Shown: positions 16,871 through 28,300, counted from the first letter of the stretch. The stretch is DNA of 64,000 nt from Coriobacteriaceae bacterium AM100-PB1-1D-6A (GCA_027660625.1 JAQDNC010000007.1:77207-141206), one strand, 5' to 3'. Notes: generated by a model from the letters alone, not told the origin. Numbers and translations are program-made.

Positions 16871-19753
16871 CTAAATAAACACGTCGACGAGGATGGGCAT
16901 AAGGTTGAGCAGGCCAAACACTAGCGCCACGCCCCAGCCGAGCTTAAAGCAGCTGCGCCAGGTGCTGCGTGCGAAGGTGTTGTCGATCAGCACCTCGACA
17001 AAATATGTCGCAGCCATCACGACCAGGGCCACGACCCAGCTCACCGGGTTGTCCCAGACAAAGAACATGCCCACCCACATCAAAAACAGCACGGTCTCGC
17101 ACCAGTGCATAAGGGTCATCTTGGCCAGCGTGCCGCCGCTCATCTCGGTGGCGACGCCCTGGACGATCTCCTGGTGCGCGTGATGCGAGTACGAAAGGTC
17201 AAACGGCGACTTGCGCAGCTTGATGGTAAGCACCGCGAGCAGTGCGAGGAAAATGGGCGCGCTGTACACGATGATGGGGGCCGACTGCCCCGTCACGGCA
17301 ATGGAATCGAAGCTATCGGTGGCAAGGTACAGGCCCACGCTCATCAGCAGAACGGCGGGCTCGTAACTCATGACCTGCAGCAGCTCGCGGTCGGCGCCAA
17401 CCTGGGCAAACGGACTTTGCGTCGAGGCGGACGCCAGCACCACAAAGATCGCGGCGAGCGTAACCATAAAGGCGCACAGCAACGTGTTGGAGCCCGACAC
17501 AAAGATGCCGCCGCCCACCACGGTAAAGATGAGCGCGCACGCCATGTAGGTATCGTCCATGGTGTTTACGCTGGCAGGGGCTTTACACAGCAGCTTGGCC
17601 ACATCGTAGAACGGTTGCAGCAGACGCGGTCCCACGCGGCCCTGCATGCGGGCGGACAGCTTGCGGTCAACGCCGTCGATCAGGCCGCCCACAAGCGGCG
17701 CAATCAAGGCAAACGCCACGGTACCAATAAAGATGCCCACGACACCCGAACCTTCAAAATACTTACCGCGCAGCACCGAGGGCGCACTCATGGCAAGCCG
17801 CTCGGGCCCAATCCACGCGCAGCACAGCAGCGCAAACAAGATAATGCTGCAGCACACGACGCTACCCGCGGGGCCAATACGCTTCTCGCCAAGGGCGTCC
17901 TCCGAGTACCAATTGCGCTTTTCGGCCTTTACCTCGTGGCCCATCGAGCCGCGGAAATGGCGGTAATTTTCGGTTCCCACACCCGAAAGATATACGTTTA
18001 CGTGCGGTTTGTTGCTCACGCGGAATGAAGTCAGCAGCACCACGGCGATAAACGCCACGATAACCACCATCAGATACATGGCGTCCTTGCCGATAACGTA
18101 CGGCACGCGGCCAAACACCATGGCCAAGTAAGGCGACACCAGACCGCTCGAGATAACCGGGAACGCCACGCAGCACAGAATCAGCAGCGCGGCGATGGTG
18201 TTGAGCGCCATCCATTCTGTCTTATGGACATTGACCTCAACGTTTTGAGCCGTGGGGTCGACGCCCGAAAGCTTGGCAAGCCACTTGCCCCAGAAGTAAA
18301 ACGTCGCAGCCGAGCCAAAGGCCAACACCATGATCATGAGCACGTTGCCGGTCTGGGCAAACGCCACCAGGGCGCCCCACTTGGACACGAGCATGCCAAA
18401 CGGCGCCACAAACATGCCCATGATGCCCAGCATCATCAGACGCGTCAGGTGCGGCATGCGGCTGAACATACCGTCCATGTCCTCGATATTGCGGCTGCCG
18501 ATATGATGCTCGGCCGTGCCCACGCACAGGAACAGCAGCGACTTGGCCACCGTGTGGAACAGGATCAGGAAGATGGCCGCCCACACGGCCTCGGGCGCGC
18601 CGACACCCAAGCAGGCACTGATGAGTCCCAAGTTGGAAATGGTGGAGTACGCGAGCACGCGTTTGGCGTTGCTCTGCGAGATGGCCATGAGGGCAGCGAG
18701 CAAAAACGTGATGGCACCCACACTCGTGACCATAAAGCCGGTCACAGGATAGATGGCATAGAGCGGGCTCAGCTTGACCATCAGGAACACGCCAGCTTTG
18801 ACCATGGTGGACGAGTGCAGCAGGGCGCTCGTGGGGGTGGGGGCAACCATGGCACCGAGCAGCCAAGTGTGGAACGGCATCTGTGCGGCCTTGGTGAGTG
18901 CGGCGAGCGACAACAGGATGACCGGCATCACCAGCAGCGCGGATTGCGCGGTTCCGGCGCCGGAAAGCTCGATCATGCCCGAGATGGTCAGCGGCATGCC
19001 GTTAACGTGCAGGTACATGAGGCCGGCCAAAAACGCGATGCCGCCCAGCATGTTGAGGATGATCTGGGTGAAGGCGTTCTTGATGGCCTCGGGCGTGCGC
19101 GTATAGCCAATCATAAGGAACGAGCACACGGTGGTGATTTCCCAGCCGCAGAACAGCCACTCAAGGTTGTCGCTCGTCACGATGACGAACATAGCCGAGA
19201 GGAACAGGAACATAAGCGCCAGGAACTGAGGGCGTCGGTCGGGCGCGGTCTGCCCGCGCAGCGCGGCCTCGTGCTCGTCGTGGGCCTGGAAGTCCTTCAT
19301 GTAGCCCAGGGCATACACGCAGATTAGGCTGCCGACAATGCCGACGGCGAGGACCATGATCACGCTCATGTAATCCAGGTAGAGCGGCGTCGCCGTGACG
19401 GCTTCGGCCGCGGGCAGCGTCATGGCTGCAAAGGCGAGCGAGCCCACCAGCTGGACTATGCCGAGCACCGTGGTGAGCACGTTCCTATATTTGTACGCGT
19501 TGTACAGGATGACGGCGCACAGAATGACATCGATGGCGGAGCTGATGATCGAGAGCACATGCGAGGTGTCGGAGGCAACCTCAAAGCTCTGCGGGCCCGC
19601 GCCAAAAAACATGACGGCGACTACAACTGTCACCGCCATAATGATGCCGGAACCTATGAGCCCCACCGCATCGCGGGCGCGGTCACCGTGCGCGAGCAGC
19701 ATGCCCAGCGCCGGTACCAGCGGAAACAGGGTAAGGAAATACAGTAGCGTCAT
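16871..19753 (-). CDS. Fused Ech membrane subunits EchA-EchB (NuoL-like antiporter + NuoH-like)
   Basis: A single uninterrupted 960-residue ORF. Residues 1-640 are an antiporter-type subunit (NuoL/HyfB/EchA), with the Proton_antipo_M segment FLFCGWEITTVCSFLMIGY-like near 190 and AQMPFHTWLLGAM near 290. Residues about 668-960 are a complete NuoH/EchB domain (QGRVGPRLLQPFYDVAKLL, GADRELLQVMSYEP, KSPFDLSYSHHAH). A short loop and one helix join them, with no spare start codon or Shine-Dalgarno that would suggest two genes. EchA and EchB are separate polypeptides in the characterised Methanosarcina enzyme. The fusion would fix 1:1 stoichiometry of the proton-pumping membrane arm. GGGGGAG precedes the start. 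Confidence 0.92.
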   Translation of the reverse strand: MTLLYFLTLFPLVPALGMLLAHGDRARDAVGLIGSGIIMAVTVVVAVMFFGAGPQSFEVASDTSHVLSIISSAIDVILCAVILYNAYKYRNVLTTVLGIVQLVGSLAFAAMTLPAAEAVTATPLYLDYMSVIMVLAVGIVGSLICVYALGYMKDFQAHDEHEAALRGQTAPDRRPQFLALMFLFLSAMFVIVTSDNLEWLFCGWEITTVCSFLMIGYTRTPEAIKNAFTQIILNMLGGIAFLAGLMYLHVNGMPLTISGMIELSGAGTAQSALLVMPVILLSLAALTKAAQMPFHTWLLGAMVAPTPTSALLHSSTMVKAGVFLMVKLSPLYAIYPVTGFMVTSVGAITFLLAALMAISQSNAKRVLAYSTISNLGLISACLGVGAPEAVWAAIFLILFHTVAKSLLFLCVGTAEHHIGSRNIEDMDGMFSRMPHLTRLMMLGIMGMFVAPFGMLVSKWGALVAFAQTGNVLMIMVLAFGSAATFYFWGKWLAKLSGVDPTAQNVEVNVHKTEWMALNTIAALLILCCVAFPVISSGLVSPYLAMVFGRVPYVIGKDAMYLMVVIVAFIAVVLLTSFRVSNKPHVNVYLSGVGTENYRHFRGSMGHEVKAEKRNWYSEDALGEKRIGPAGSVVCCSIILFALLCCAWIGPERLAMSAPSVLRGKYFEGSGVVGIFIGTVAFALIAPLVGGLIDGVDRKLSARMQGRVGPRLLQPFYDVAKLLCKAPASVNTMDDTYMACALIFTVVGGGIFVSGSNTLLCAFMVTLAAIFVVLASASTQSPFAQVGADRELLQVMSYEPAVLLMSVGLYLATDSFDSIAVTGQSAPIIVYSAPIFLALLAVLTIKLRKSPFDLSYSHHAHQEIVQGVATEMSGGTLAKMTLMHWCETVLFLMWVGMFFVWDNPVSWVVALVVMAATYFVEVLIDNTFARSTWRSCFKLGWGVALVFGLLNLMPILVDVFI

Positions 19754-19934
19754 ACCATCACTCCCCCATGCAAAAACGCTGCAATTGTTTAACGTTATAG
19801 CTCAATTGAGGAGTAGCGGCGGCGGGTTTTCGGTCAACTGGGGAGTTTTAGGCGTACGGGGCAAGGAGTCTGTCCGCATTGGAGCAGAGGGGCGGCAAGA
19901 AAAATGCGCCCCTGTGGGCGCACCATCCCGTTCG

Positions 19935-20330
19935 CTATTCCGCCTTTTTAACGCGCGGCTTGCGACCGCGCGGCTTATCGACCAGCGCGGACTCACCGCT
20001 CTCGCGATACTGGCGGCACCAAGCCTTGACTGAAGACTCGCTGGGAATCTTGTGCTTGATCATAGCCTCGCGAACCGTCAGGCCGTTTTCCAAACGGTCC
20101 TTAACCACGGCGAGCTTTACGTCGTACGAATAGGTGTGATGACGAGCGCCCGCGTTGAGCACGGCGTCGGCACCGCCCACGGCATATGCGCGGGCCCACT
20201 GACGAGCCGTGGCCTGGGGAATGCCAAGCTTTGCGGCGAGGGCGCGGTGACCGACCCCCTCTTGGAGGATCTCGACGGCGCGCTGCCTAACCTCGGGCGC
20301 ATGCGTGCGAGTCCTAGTTGCTTCCGACAT
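19935..20330 (-). CDS. Orphan HTH protein resembling IS3/IS150 OrfA
   Basis: A 131-residue protein with two helix-turn-helix segments: APEVRQRAVEILQEGVGHRA...GIPQATARQWAR (residues about 10-50) and SYDVKLAVVKDRLENG...SSVKAWCRQYRE (about 65-115), ending in a basic tail KPRGRKPRVKKAE. This is the HTH_28/InsE-type layout of IS3-family OrfA. No OrfB (DDE integrase) follows and no terminal inverted repeats were seen, so it is either an IS remnant or a domesticated DNA-binding regulator. ATG 20330 preferred over GTG 20339. It lies 180 nt upstream of the ech operon on the same strand, so a regulatory role is possible but unproven. Confidence 0.75.
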   Translation of the reverse strand: MSEATRTRTHAPEVRQRAVEILQEGVGHRALAAKLGIPQATARQWARAYAVGGADAVLNAGARHHTYSYDVKLAVVKDRLENGLTVREAMIKHKIPSESSVKAWCRQYRESGESALVDKPRGRKPRVKKAE

Positions 20331-20340
20331 ACCTGCCACT

Positions 20341-20600
20341 TCTTAGCCTTAACCGTTAATTTGCTTTCTTACGTGCTTGTTAGATAGTAGCATTTTGCTG
20401 TTCCCGCGTAACAGTTAATTGAAAATCGCAACGGCGGCATCTGGGTATTTGCCATTCATTTGCAACAGTTCTTTAGGTTTTATTTACGCAGCTAGTTGGC
20501 TCGCGGCTCATTGACGGTGTTTTACCAACCAGATTGGTATCTTTTTGTTTAGCTGGTATGGTTTGTGCAATTATTAACCCCTCGTCAGTCCGCACCTAAC
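20341..20600. other. Non-coding AT-richer stretch upstream of the HTH gene
   Basis: About 260 bp with lower GC than its surroundings and no credible ORF. It contains TTACCAACCAGATTGGTATC (near 20523), an imperfect TACCA/TGGTA dyad similar to the one near 45796. It probably holds the promoter of the HTH gene. Confidence 0.4.
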
Positions 20601-20603
20601 ATG

Positions 20604-20697
20604 TCAGCTTTCCACTTGCTTCCCAACTTTCCACTTAACTTTCCAGCTTTCCACCTTAAGTGGTAAGTTAAGTGGAAAGCTGGAAAGAAGTTGGGAG
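20604..20697. repeat. CTTTCCA iterated array / foldback J1, downstream of the AlbA_2 gene
   Basis: Units CTTTCCACTT, CTTTCCAG and CTTTCCACC are repeated, then reappear inverted (GGTAAGTTAAGTGGAAAG, CTGGAAAG, AAGTTGGG), giving a large permuted palindrome. Related to J2 at 22201. It begins 26 bp past the stop codon of the AlbA_2 gene. Confidence 0.8.
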
Positions 20698-20722
20698 ACC
20701 GAAGCATGGGCGACGGACAGCC

Positions 20723-22192
20723 CTACTTCGCGAGTCGATACCGTTGTCGCGGGCTGCGCGGAGGCTCCATCGCCTCAATCTTGCCCGCACCAATCAAGCC
20801 TTTTATGTGGTTGGAAACGGCGCTCCTGCTCAAACCCGAAGCGTCGGTGAGCTCCTTGGTCGAGGCCGAAGAATGTGTTGCCAGGTAATCCAAGATTGCC
20901 TCGTCCACATGCCCCACAGACGTCACCTGTTCCGCCCGCATTATCTTTCGCTTATCGAACGTCAACGAAAAAGAAACTGTCGAGTTCTTTGGTTCGGGCG
21001 GCAACATGTTTGCCCGCTCGAGCTGCTCACCTATCTCCTGATAACCAGTGCCGCGATTTTCGACCACGTAGCCACCGTCTGGGTACGGCGTGGTCTCGAG
21101 GATATTTGAAAGGAACTGGTTTCTGGATGACGAAACCCCAGAAACTCCCAGCGAATCGATCGTTACGTCGCCGTACAGCCCGCCGGGATTGAGAATCTCG
21201 ACGCGGTCGATATACAAGTTGACCTGCACTTGTGAGCCGCGCGCGGCGGAAGAGTAGTCGCGGTGCATGAGCGCGTTCGCCACCGCCTCGCGCAGCGCCA
21301 CGGGCGGATAATCGGGCACATCTTTCCGGAACGCGCCCTCGATAACCGCTGCGTTTCGGGTGTTTCTCGCAACGGCGGCAAGCACGTCCTCAATCATGAA
21401 AGGGATCGGACCCAAAATGGTCTGAGAATCCACAAAACGCTTGTTATCACTTACTCGCTGCGTTTTTGTGGTCCCGGGGTACGCCGTAAAGGTCACATTG
21501 AGACGTGGGAAGAACTTTTGCGGAAACCGTCCCATCGCGACAATTGCAGCAAGCGTCGGCACGATTGCGTCGTCCACCCTTTTGGTCACATGCAGGTCAA
21601 GGAGAATCTCATCGTCGCTTCTGGTGCCCAAAAGCCTAGGGTGTAGCTCGCGCTGGCGTTTTATAAACCCTTGCAAAAGATCGGCGTCAAGGTCATCGAG
21701 CGTGGCACCTTCGACCGGCTCGTCGTCGTATGTAGGCTGAACATGCTCCTCCATAAAGCGATCGATTTCGTAGGGAGTCATGCGCCGGTCGCCGTCGCCC
21801 GTACGGATAAAGGACGAATCGTACATTCCGCGTGCCGCAATATAGCAGGGTTTATCGCGTGGATGCATTTCTTTGATGCGCGCGCAAAGCACCAGCTTAC
21901 CCTCGAAGGGGAGCACTTGGATATCCGGCCTCACAACGGGCGTCAGCTTTTCACATGCAGAAGAGAGGGCGTCTTGCATCTTGCGGGCATCAAAACCCTC
22001 GACGGGCATAAACCCGTTCTTTTCGGAAATGCCGAGGATGATAAAGCCGCCCTGCGCGTTGGAAAATGCCGAAAGCGTCTCGACGATGCTTTTGGGGAGC
22101 GCGCCCTTGGCTTCTTTTACTTCGTACTGCTGGGTGTCGTTTCCTATTGCCCGCAGATGATGGATAACCTGCGCCAACCACTCCTCATTCAT
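20723..22192 (-). CDS. AlbA_2 (Schlafen-type) putative ATP-binding transcriptional regulator
   Basis: A 489-residue protein of the COG2865 type. Residues about 8-135 form the AlbA_2 domain (YEVKEAKGALPKSIVETL, SNAQGGFIILGISEKNG). Residues about 245-400 match the HATPase_c_4/RecG-C-like domain (REAVANALMHRDYS, NPGGLYG, ENRGTGYQEI). Residues about 420-489 form a winged HTH (STKELTDASGLSRSAVSNHI). ATG 22192 was chosen because GGGAGG lies just upstream; a longer GTG frame would translate the flanking repeat. The ribosome-binding site lies inside array J2, so this gene is probably autoregulated through the repeats. Homologues occur in defence islands and as solitary regulators; the function is unknown. 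Confidence 0.87.
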   Translation of the reverse strand: MNEEWLAQVIHHLRAIGNDTQQYEVKEAKGALPKSIVETLSAFSNAQGGFIILGISEKNGFMPVEGFDARKMQDALSSACEKLTPVVRPDIQVLPFEGKLVLCARIKEMHPRDKPCYIAARGMYDSSFIRTGDGDRRMTPYEIDRFMEEHVQPTYDDEPVEGATLDDLDADLLQGFIKRQRELHPRLLGTRSDDEILLDLHVTKRVDDAIVPTLAAIVAMGRFPQKFFPRLNVTFTAYPGTTKTQRVSDNKRFVDSQTILGPIPFMIEDVLAAVARNTRNAAVIEGAFRKDVPDYPPVALREAVANALMHRDYSSAARGSQVQVNLYIDRVEILNPGGLYGDVTIDSLGVSGVSSSRNQFLSNILETTPYPDGGYVVENRGTGYQEIGEQLERANMLPPEPKNSTVSFSLTFDKRKIMRAEQVTSVGHVDEAILDYLATHSSASTKELTDASGLSRSAVSNHIKGLIGAGKIEAMEPPRSPRQRYRLAK

Positions 22193-22200
22193 GCCGAACC

Positions 22201-22312
22201 TCCCAACTTTCCAACTTTCCACCTAACTTACCAGCTTTCCACTTAACTTTCCAGCTTTCCACCTTGAGTGGTAAGTTAAGTGGACAGCTGGAAAGTTGGT
22301 GGAGAGCTGGGG
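22201..22312. repeat. CTTTCCA iterated array / foldback J2 at the AlbA_2 promoter
   Basis: About seven CTTTCCA/CTTACCA units in one orientation are followed by inverted units (GGTAAGTTAAGTGGACAG, CTGGAAAG, TTGGTGGAG). Closely related to J1 but longer. It covers the region from the ribosome-binding site to about 120 bp upstream of the AlbA_2 start, the expected place for an operator. Confidence 0.8.
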
Positions 22313-22331
22313 CAGCAGTAGGCCAAGCGAA

Positions 22332-22366
22332 CAAGAAAAAGGGCGGCAACCGGGTGGTTGCCGCCC
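22332..22366 (-). terminator. Terminator of the surface-protein operon
   Basis: Read on the minus strand, a 10-bp stem GGGCGGCAAC / GTTGCCGCCC followed by TTTTTC, 10 nt after the stop codon of the giant gene. Confidence 0.85.
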
Positions 22367-22375
22367 CTCGCGTAG

Positions 22376-25300
22376 CTAGTTGGTTTTCGTCTCGTGCCGA
22401 ATGCCCTCGGTGTTGATGCGCGCTAGCGTGTACGTCACGTAGTCGGAGTGCGAATAGCCATCAAGGTTGCTAACGTTGACCGGTGTGTCGTCGACAACGT
22501 TGCCGGTCATAATATTGGCCGTAAGCACCAAGCGGTAGTTTGCGTAAGTTTGGTTCTCACCCTCAACATTCGTATTCACTTTAACGCGGAAGGCATGCTT
22601 AAAGGCAAGGCTGTTGCCGTCGCGCGTGAGGAACGCGCCGTTGGTCTTGGTGTCGGTGAACACATAGCTGTTGCCGTCGGCGGATGCCGCACCCGTGCCT
22701 AGGTAATCGCTGCCGAGCACCGTAATGTAGTTCGAGATATCGCCGACCGGAGCATAGCCGCCATTATCTTGCCGCTGCTCCAGGCTCAGCGTGTAGGTCA
22801 CCGTGTTTGCGGCGTCGATCTTAGCCTCGGCGCCCGTGAGCTTGCTCAGGTCGTAGGTACCCACCAGAGCGATCTCGCCGTCAGCGGACTTGAGGTCATC
22901 GATGTTGATGCCCAACTGGGATTTCTTAGACGCCTCGAGCGCGATGGTCGATGAGCCCACATCCATACGGTAGTAGCCGGCGCCGCCATCGTTGTATGCC
23001 GAGTTGCTACTGGTGCTGAGCGTGTCGGCATGCGTGGAAAGGTACGCGCGGTAGTTGGGTTTGGTGTAGCGGTCGGTGCCGCTGTTCTGCGAGGCCACGA
23101 TACCCGCCTGGCAGGCAGGCTCCGTCATGGTGAGCGCGGCCCTCATGGTAACGGTGAAGGCGTTGACATGGTTCTTGGCGATCTCGCGCAGGCCCGACAT
23201 ATCGATGGGATTACCCTCAGCATCGGTAAGCACCAGTGACATGTCGCCACCGTTCGCAGTCCAACTAAGGCCCGACACCACTGGGGTCTCCTTCGTGCCG
23301 GCCAGATTCCAACCCGACCCGCCCCAGGTGTAGTAGTTATCACCCACCTTAACGTAGAACTCATACGTGCCCTGCGTGCCCGTGGGGTATCCTACCGAGT
23401 CCGCGATGACGCCATCGTGATAGGTGACAAGCGACGAATCGAGCTGATAATACAGCGCGTCAGAGCTCGTGTATTGCTGGCTCGAGTCAAACGTCACGGT
23501 GTCGCTCACGTTCATGGAAAGCGAATAGGTGGCTTCCTTGAGCTCCATCCGGTTGATGCTGTCCCTGTTGTCGACGAGGTTACGCTTGTTGTCAACGAGG
23601 CTGTGCGTGTAGTTTGATGCCACGCTGTAGGTCGAGGGCGTATTCTGGTGCCCATCCTCGGCAGCCTTGCCGTCGGCTGCTTTCTTGCCTCGCAGCAGGT
23701 AGTTGATGTGCTCGTTGAGGCTCGTGTCCACCGTGGTGGCGGTGTAGCCGTTGACGCCCGCGGACCCCGCCGGCGTGCGCACCACCAAGTAGAAGTTTTC
23801 GCTCTTGGGCTCTTCCTTATCAACGGAGAGGGTATAGAACGTGCCCGTCGCGTCGGAAGAAGTGCGCGCGCGGTAGTACGCGCCATCGACCTTGGCGCCA
23901 GCCATCTTCGCGAGTTCGGCCTGGCTCTTGTCCTTGACCTCGTCATCGGCGAGCTTGACCCAAGCGCCGTCCTTGTCCTCCTTGGCCTCATCGGCCTTCA
24001 CGCCCACGATTTCGCTCAGCCACGGTTCGGTGTAGTAAGCCTTGTTGCCAGCGTCCACAAACTCGGTGAGCTTGACTGACGTCGCGCCACCCGTGCCCAC
24101 CGTGTAGTGATATTCGCGGCTGTTGTTGGCCGTGTCCACGAGTGTGAGCTGTGTACCCTCGGGCAGCGTGGCACCGAAGGTAATGCTCTTGTTGAGCGGA
24201 CCCATAGAGCCGCCGGCTTCGAGCAGCGTGTTCCAGCCGTAATCGACCGGCTTGCCCCGAGCGCTGCCATAGGTCCAGGTAAGGTAGCCGGTCATGGTGT
24301 CGCCGCTGCTCACAAGTACGTGCTTGTCGTATTTTGTCGCATAGTCGGCAGCCTTGAAGTTCGCACCTTCGGAGTAGGTGGCGGTAAAGTCGATCTCGAG
24401 CATGCGCTTGACGATGATGGGTACCTGTACACGGTAGCTCTGGCCGGCCTCGCTAAAGGTGACCGTAAGCAGCGTGAAGCGCCCCTGCTCATTGTCCCAG
24501 TCGGTGCTCGCGCGGAATGCCATAGAGCTCGTGCCATTGTTGAGCACCTTGAGCGTGGGCGCTTGCGAGGCGGCTACGTCCTTGACGAAGGTGCCGTTAT
24601 CGGCGAGCGAGAAGACCTCGGCGGTGGCGGTCACATGCGCGGTGCTGCCGTTGAGGCGGCGGGCATCGGAGAAGCCGCCATTGGTCACGATGTTCAGGTA
24701 GCTCTCCACCGTCGTGGTATCGTTGCCCGGAATCACGAGCACGGGGAAGTCAGTTTTGGCCTTCTTGCCCGAAGTAATGTTGTTAGCGTTATAGGTGCTA
24801 CGCGAGCTGTCCGCGCTATAGGTGCTCGTGTTTTGGTATGCGCCGGCATCATTGATGCCGGCGATGTTGGTGTAGGTGTAGCGGCCGGGAACGCGGGCAC
24901 CCGCTTGGCTTTGGATGGTCGTCGCGGTGTCAATGGCGGCGCCGTCGCCAAACAGGTAGCGGTCGGTGGTGTCGCCGTCGGAGGCACGCACCGCCAGCGT
25001 GCTCACGGGCCTCGTGGTCACGTACGGACTCGTTGCCGTGGTAGCAGTATCGCCTGCGCCGTAAAGCGTTTTGTTCTCGTTGGGCGCGGCAGCCGTGCCG
25101 TTGTAGTCGCCGAAGGCAATATAAGTTTTCTCGTTAACAGCAGCCGTATTCGTATTGGTCGTGTAAACCATCGGCGGCAGGTCGCTCGTGGTCTTGCCAC
25201 TACCGGGCTTTACTTCCACGCCCGCTGCGGAAAGGCTGTACTTACCATCCCCCGTGTCAACCTCGCCCAAGAGTACGCCCTGGGTTTTGCCCGCATTGTA

Positions 25301-28300
25301 GCTATTGCTATCCATGAGCACGTTTAACAGATGGAACTGGCCGCGCCCGTCGCCCATAATGCCGCCGTTGGACCTTTCGCTAAACGTGGTGTTGGATACC
25401 TTTGTGTTGGTAACGTCAATGACGACGGATCCGCTGTTACTCGCGTTATTCGCGCCCAGCAGACCGCCGCTCCAGTTACCCTTAATCGTAGCGTTCTCGA
25501 TCGCGATGTTGTTGCAGGCTATATTCACATTGCTGAAGAAGTAGCCGATAAGCCCGCCCGAGCATTTGCCGGTGCCGGCGATGCTGACATTCTTGACACT
25601 GCAGTCGTCGAACCAGTACTTGTTGGGGCTACCGCTACTCGTAACCTCACCAATCAGGCCGCCCGCATTGTAGATGCTATTGTTCGTTCCGGCCTTATCG
25701 CCGATGACGGCGTTCTCGGTGCCGTTTCCGCCATCAATGCGCACGTTGCTCATAGAAATAACGCCGCCACGGGCGCGTCCGACCACGCCGCCGGCGCCCA
25801 TATGGTCATCGGAGTTCGACCCGGTGGCTAGCACGTTTACCCCAGAGATGACTGCCGTGCACGACGACTGGGCCGCTGTGGTGGTGCCGATGTTGGTGTT
25901 GACCGAGATATCGCTTCTTTCGACATAGCCGAGCACGCCGCCCACGTAGGGCACTGTCCCTGTGGCAGTTATGGTCGAGTTTTTGCCAACGGTCCTTTCG
26001 CTCACCCCTGTGCCTGCGGTTGTCCACACACCGCACGCCGAGGCGACCGTACCCACATAGCCACCGACATTCTTCTCGCCCGTGACGTTAAGGCCAGTGT
26101 ATGAGCAGTCATAGAGATACGCGGGGCCCCACCCGTCCCCGAACTCGACCATATAGGTTCTGTCTTCGCTCGTAGTTCGTCTGGCGCGGCCCGAGCTGCC
26201 AAGAAGCCCTCCTACGCTCTTTGCGCCCGACACGGTGCAGTTCTTCATCTGCACGTTGCGGTAGATGCCGCACGTGCCGTCGTCGTAGTTGGCCGTTGCA
26301 CCCGCCAAAAGGCCGGCACCGGTAAGGTCGTTCGGCGCCTCTCCTGGTTTGGCTTCGCCGTTGGTGTCGATATAGGTGAGCGCTACGTTGCAGTTGCTAA
26401 AGGTGAGGTCTTTGACCTGCGCGCCGTCGTTCGCGGTGACGCTCTGCCCCACATTGGTGGAGGTGAACATCACGGTGCTGAATAGACCACCCACGCCCGA
26501 GACCTTATAGTCGTCGTCGGCGTATTCGACGACGCCGTAGGCGGTGCCTTCGGTACCCACCGTGATGGTGGCGCCGTTACCGTCGATCGTGGCTACGTGC
26601 GGCGTAATACGGTCGCGGTCGGTGCCCGGCTGGTTCGAATTGCAGGCATTGGAATAGTAGCGGCCGTTTAGGCCCACGTACCCCGTGCCGTAGTCGGTCA
26701 TATCGTAGGTGTCGCCCTGCTTGAACTCCAAGCTCATGCCGATCGATTTCGACGCGCACACATAGCCCGTTTGGTAGTCGGCAGCGTAGGACGCCACCAG
26801 GTAGGGCGAATTTACATCGTCATCATGGTCGAGCGGGCCGTGCCACCCCTGCTTGCCGGGGGCCTTCTGGTCGTCGTTTTTGGCGATTTCGAAATCGCCG
26901 GCAGCACTCTCAGGCTTGCCCACATTTGCGTAGTTAGCATTCCGTACCTTGCCATATTCCTTGTTGCCAAACAGGTAGCCGCATATCGCCGGGTCTTGCG
27001 AATCGCTGCCCCAGTAAGCCTTGGAACCGCGGAACACGCCATTATTGGAGTAGTTGGTATGTGCCGCGCCAGCACCCGCACCCGAGCTGATGATGGCCGA
27101 GAGCACCAAAAGGCCCTGGGCGTTTTTCACCATGGTCACAGGAGCCTCGGCGTTAGTGCCGAGGTACTTGTTGTCGGTGCCCGTGGTGGTGACACAGGGG
27201 GTTCCTTTTTTTGTGAGCTCGTTAATCTGGTAGTTAGCGTTACCGTTTTCAACCTTACAGCCCTCGCTAAAGGCATAGCCATCAATCACGCGACCGACGT
27301 AGGGATTGTTGTAGAGATCAAAGTTGCCCTTTCCCAGACCACGAGATTTGTCACCAGTTCCAGCACGCCAGGAAGATTTTCCGCTTTTGTCCATATTGCG
27401 GAAAATCACGCCGCCACCCGCAATGGCACCGACGTAGCCACCAATGGGAACAAGATGCGGCTTGTCGCCACCGCCCGTGACGGTAAATCCCGTTGTAGGG
27501 TTTTCGGCCGTCGTCCCATTAACGACCACGCCATCGATAATGTTATCGCCACCAAGGATGCAGCCGACAACGCCACCGAAAAACGCCGTCGGAACGCCGT
27601 CGGCATCCTTGGCAGAATAAGTAATAGTCGCCGACGCGTTCACATAGCGAATATTCAGATCGCGCACCACGCTGCCGTAACTATAGGGAATAAGGCCGCG
27701 AAGCGAACCCTCGTTATTCTCTATCTTGATGGTTGCGTTTTTATTATCACTGCCAAAGTTGCCAACGATGACGCCCCTAAACGGGTTGGCCCTATTTCCA
27801 AAACCGCCAAACGATGCGCCGTCGAGAGTAATCGTATTGCCCTCAGTAGGCTCGATGCTGTAATACGCGCTCTGCATATAGCGGTGCATGGTTTCGTCGC
27901 TCAGCGTCTGCGGGGAATTGGTCGACGCGTCTCCGGTCTTCTTCTCCCATTTATTATCGGTACCGTTCGCCTGCTTGTAGACGTACGTAACCTCATTGTC
28001 GGTCGAGTGATCGCTGCTGCGGCGAGTGCAGAGCCTACCCTGGTCGGCGACAATGGTGACCTCCCAGCCGTCAAGCGCCGTCATGTTATTAATGTAGTTG
28101 GCAATGGCATTCATCTCCGCCGCGTTTGTGACGGAATAAGGATCGCCGTAGGTACCACATCCCATTACCAGCTTTGGAATGCGCTGGTTGACTTTAATTT
28201 CGTGATACTGGACGCCATCCTCGGCGGCTTTTCCCTTGTAAACATAAGGAAGGTAGTCACCGAACCAAGGCCTGACGTCACCGTCCTTCTTACCATCAAC

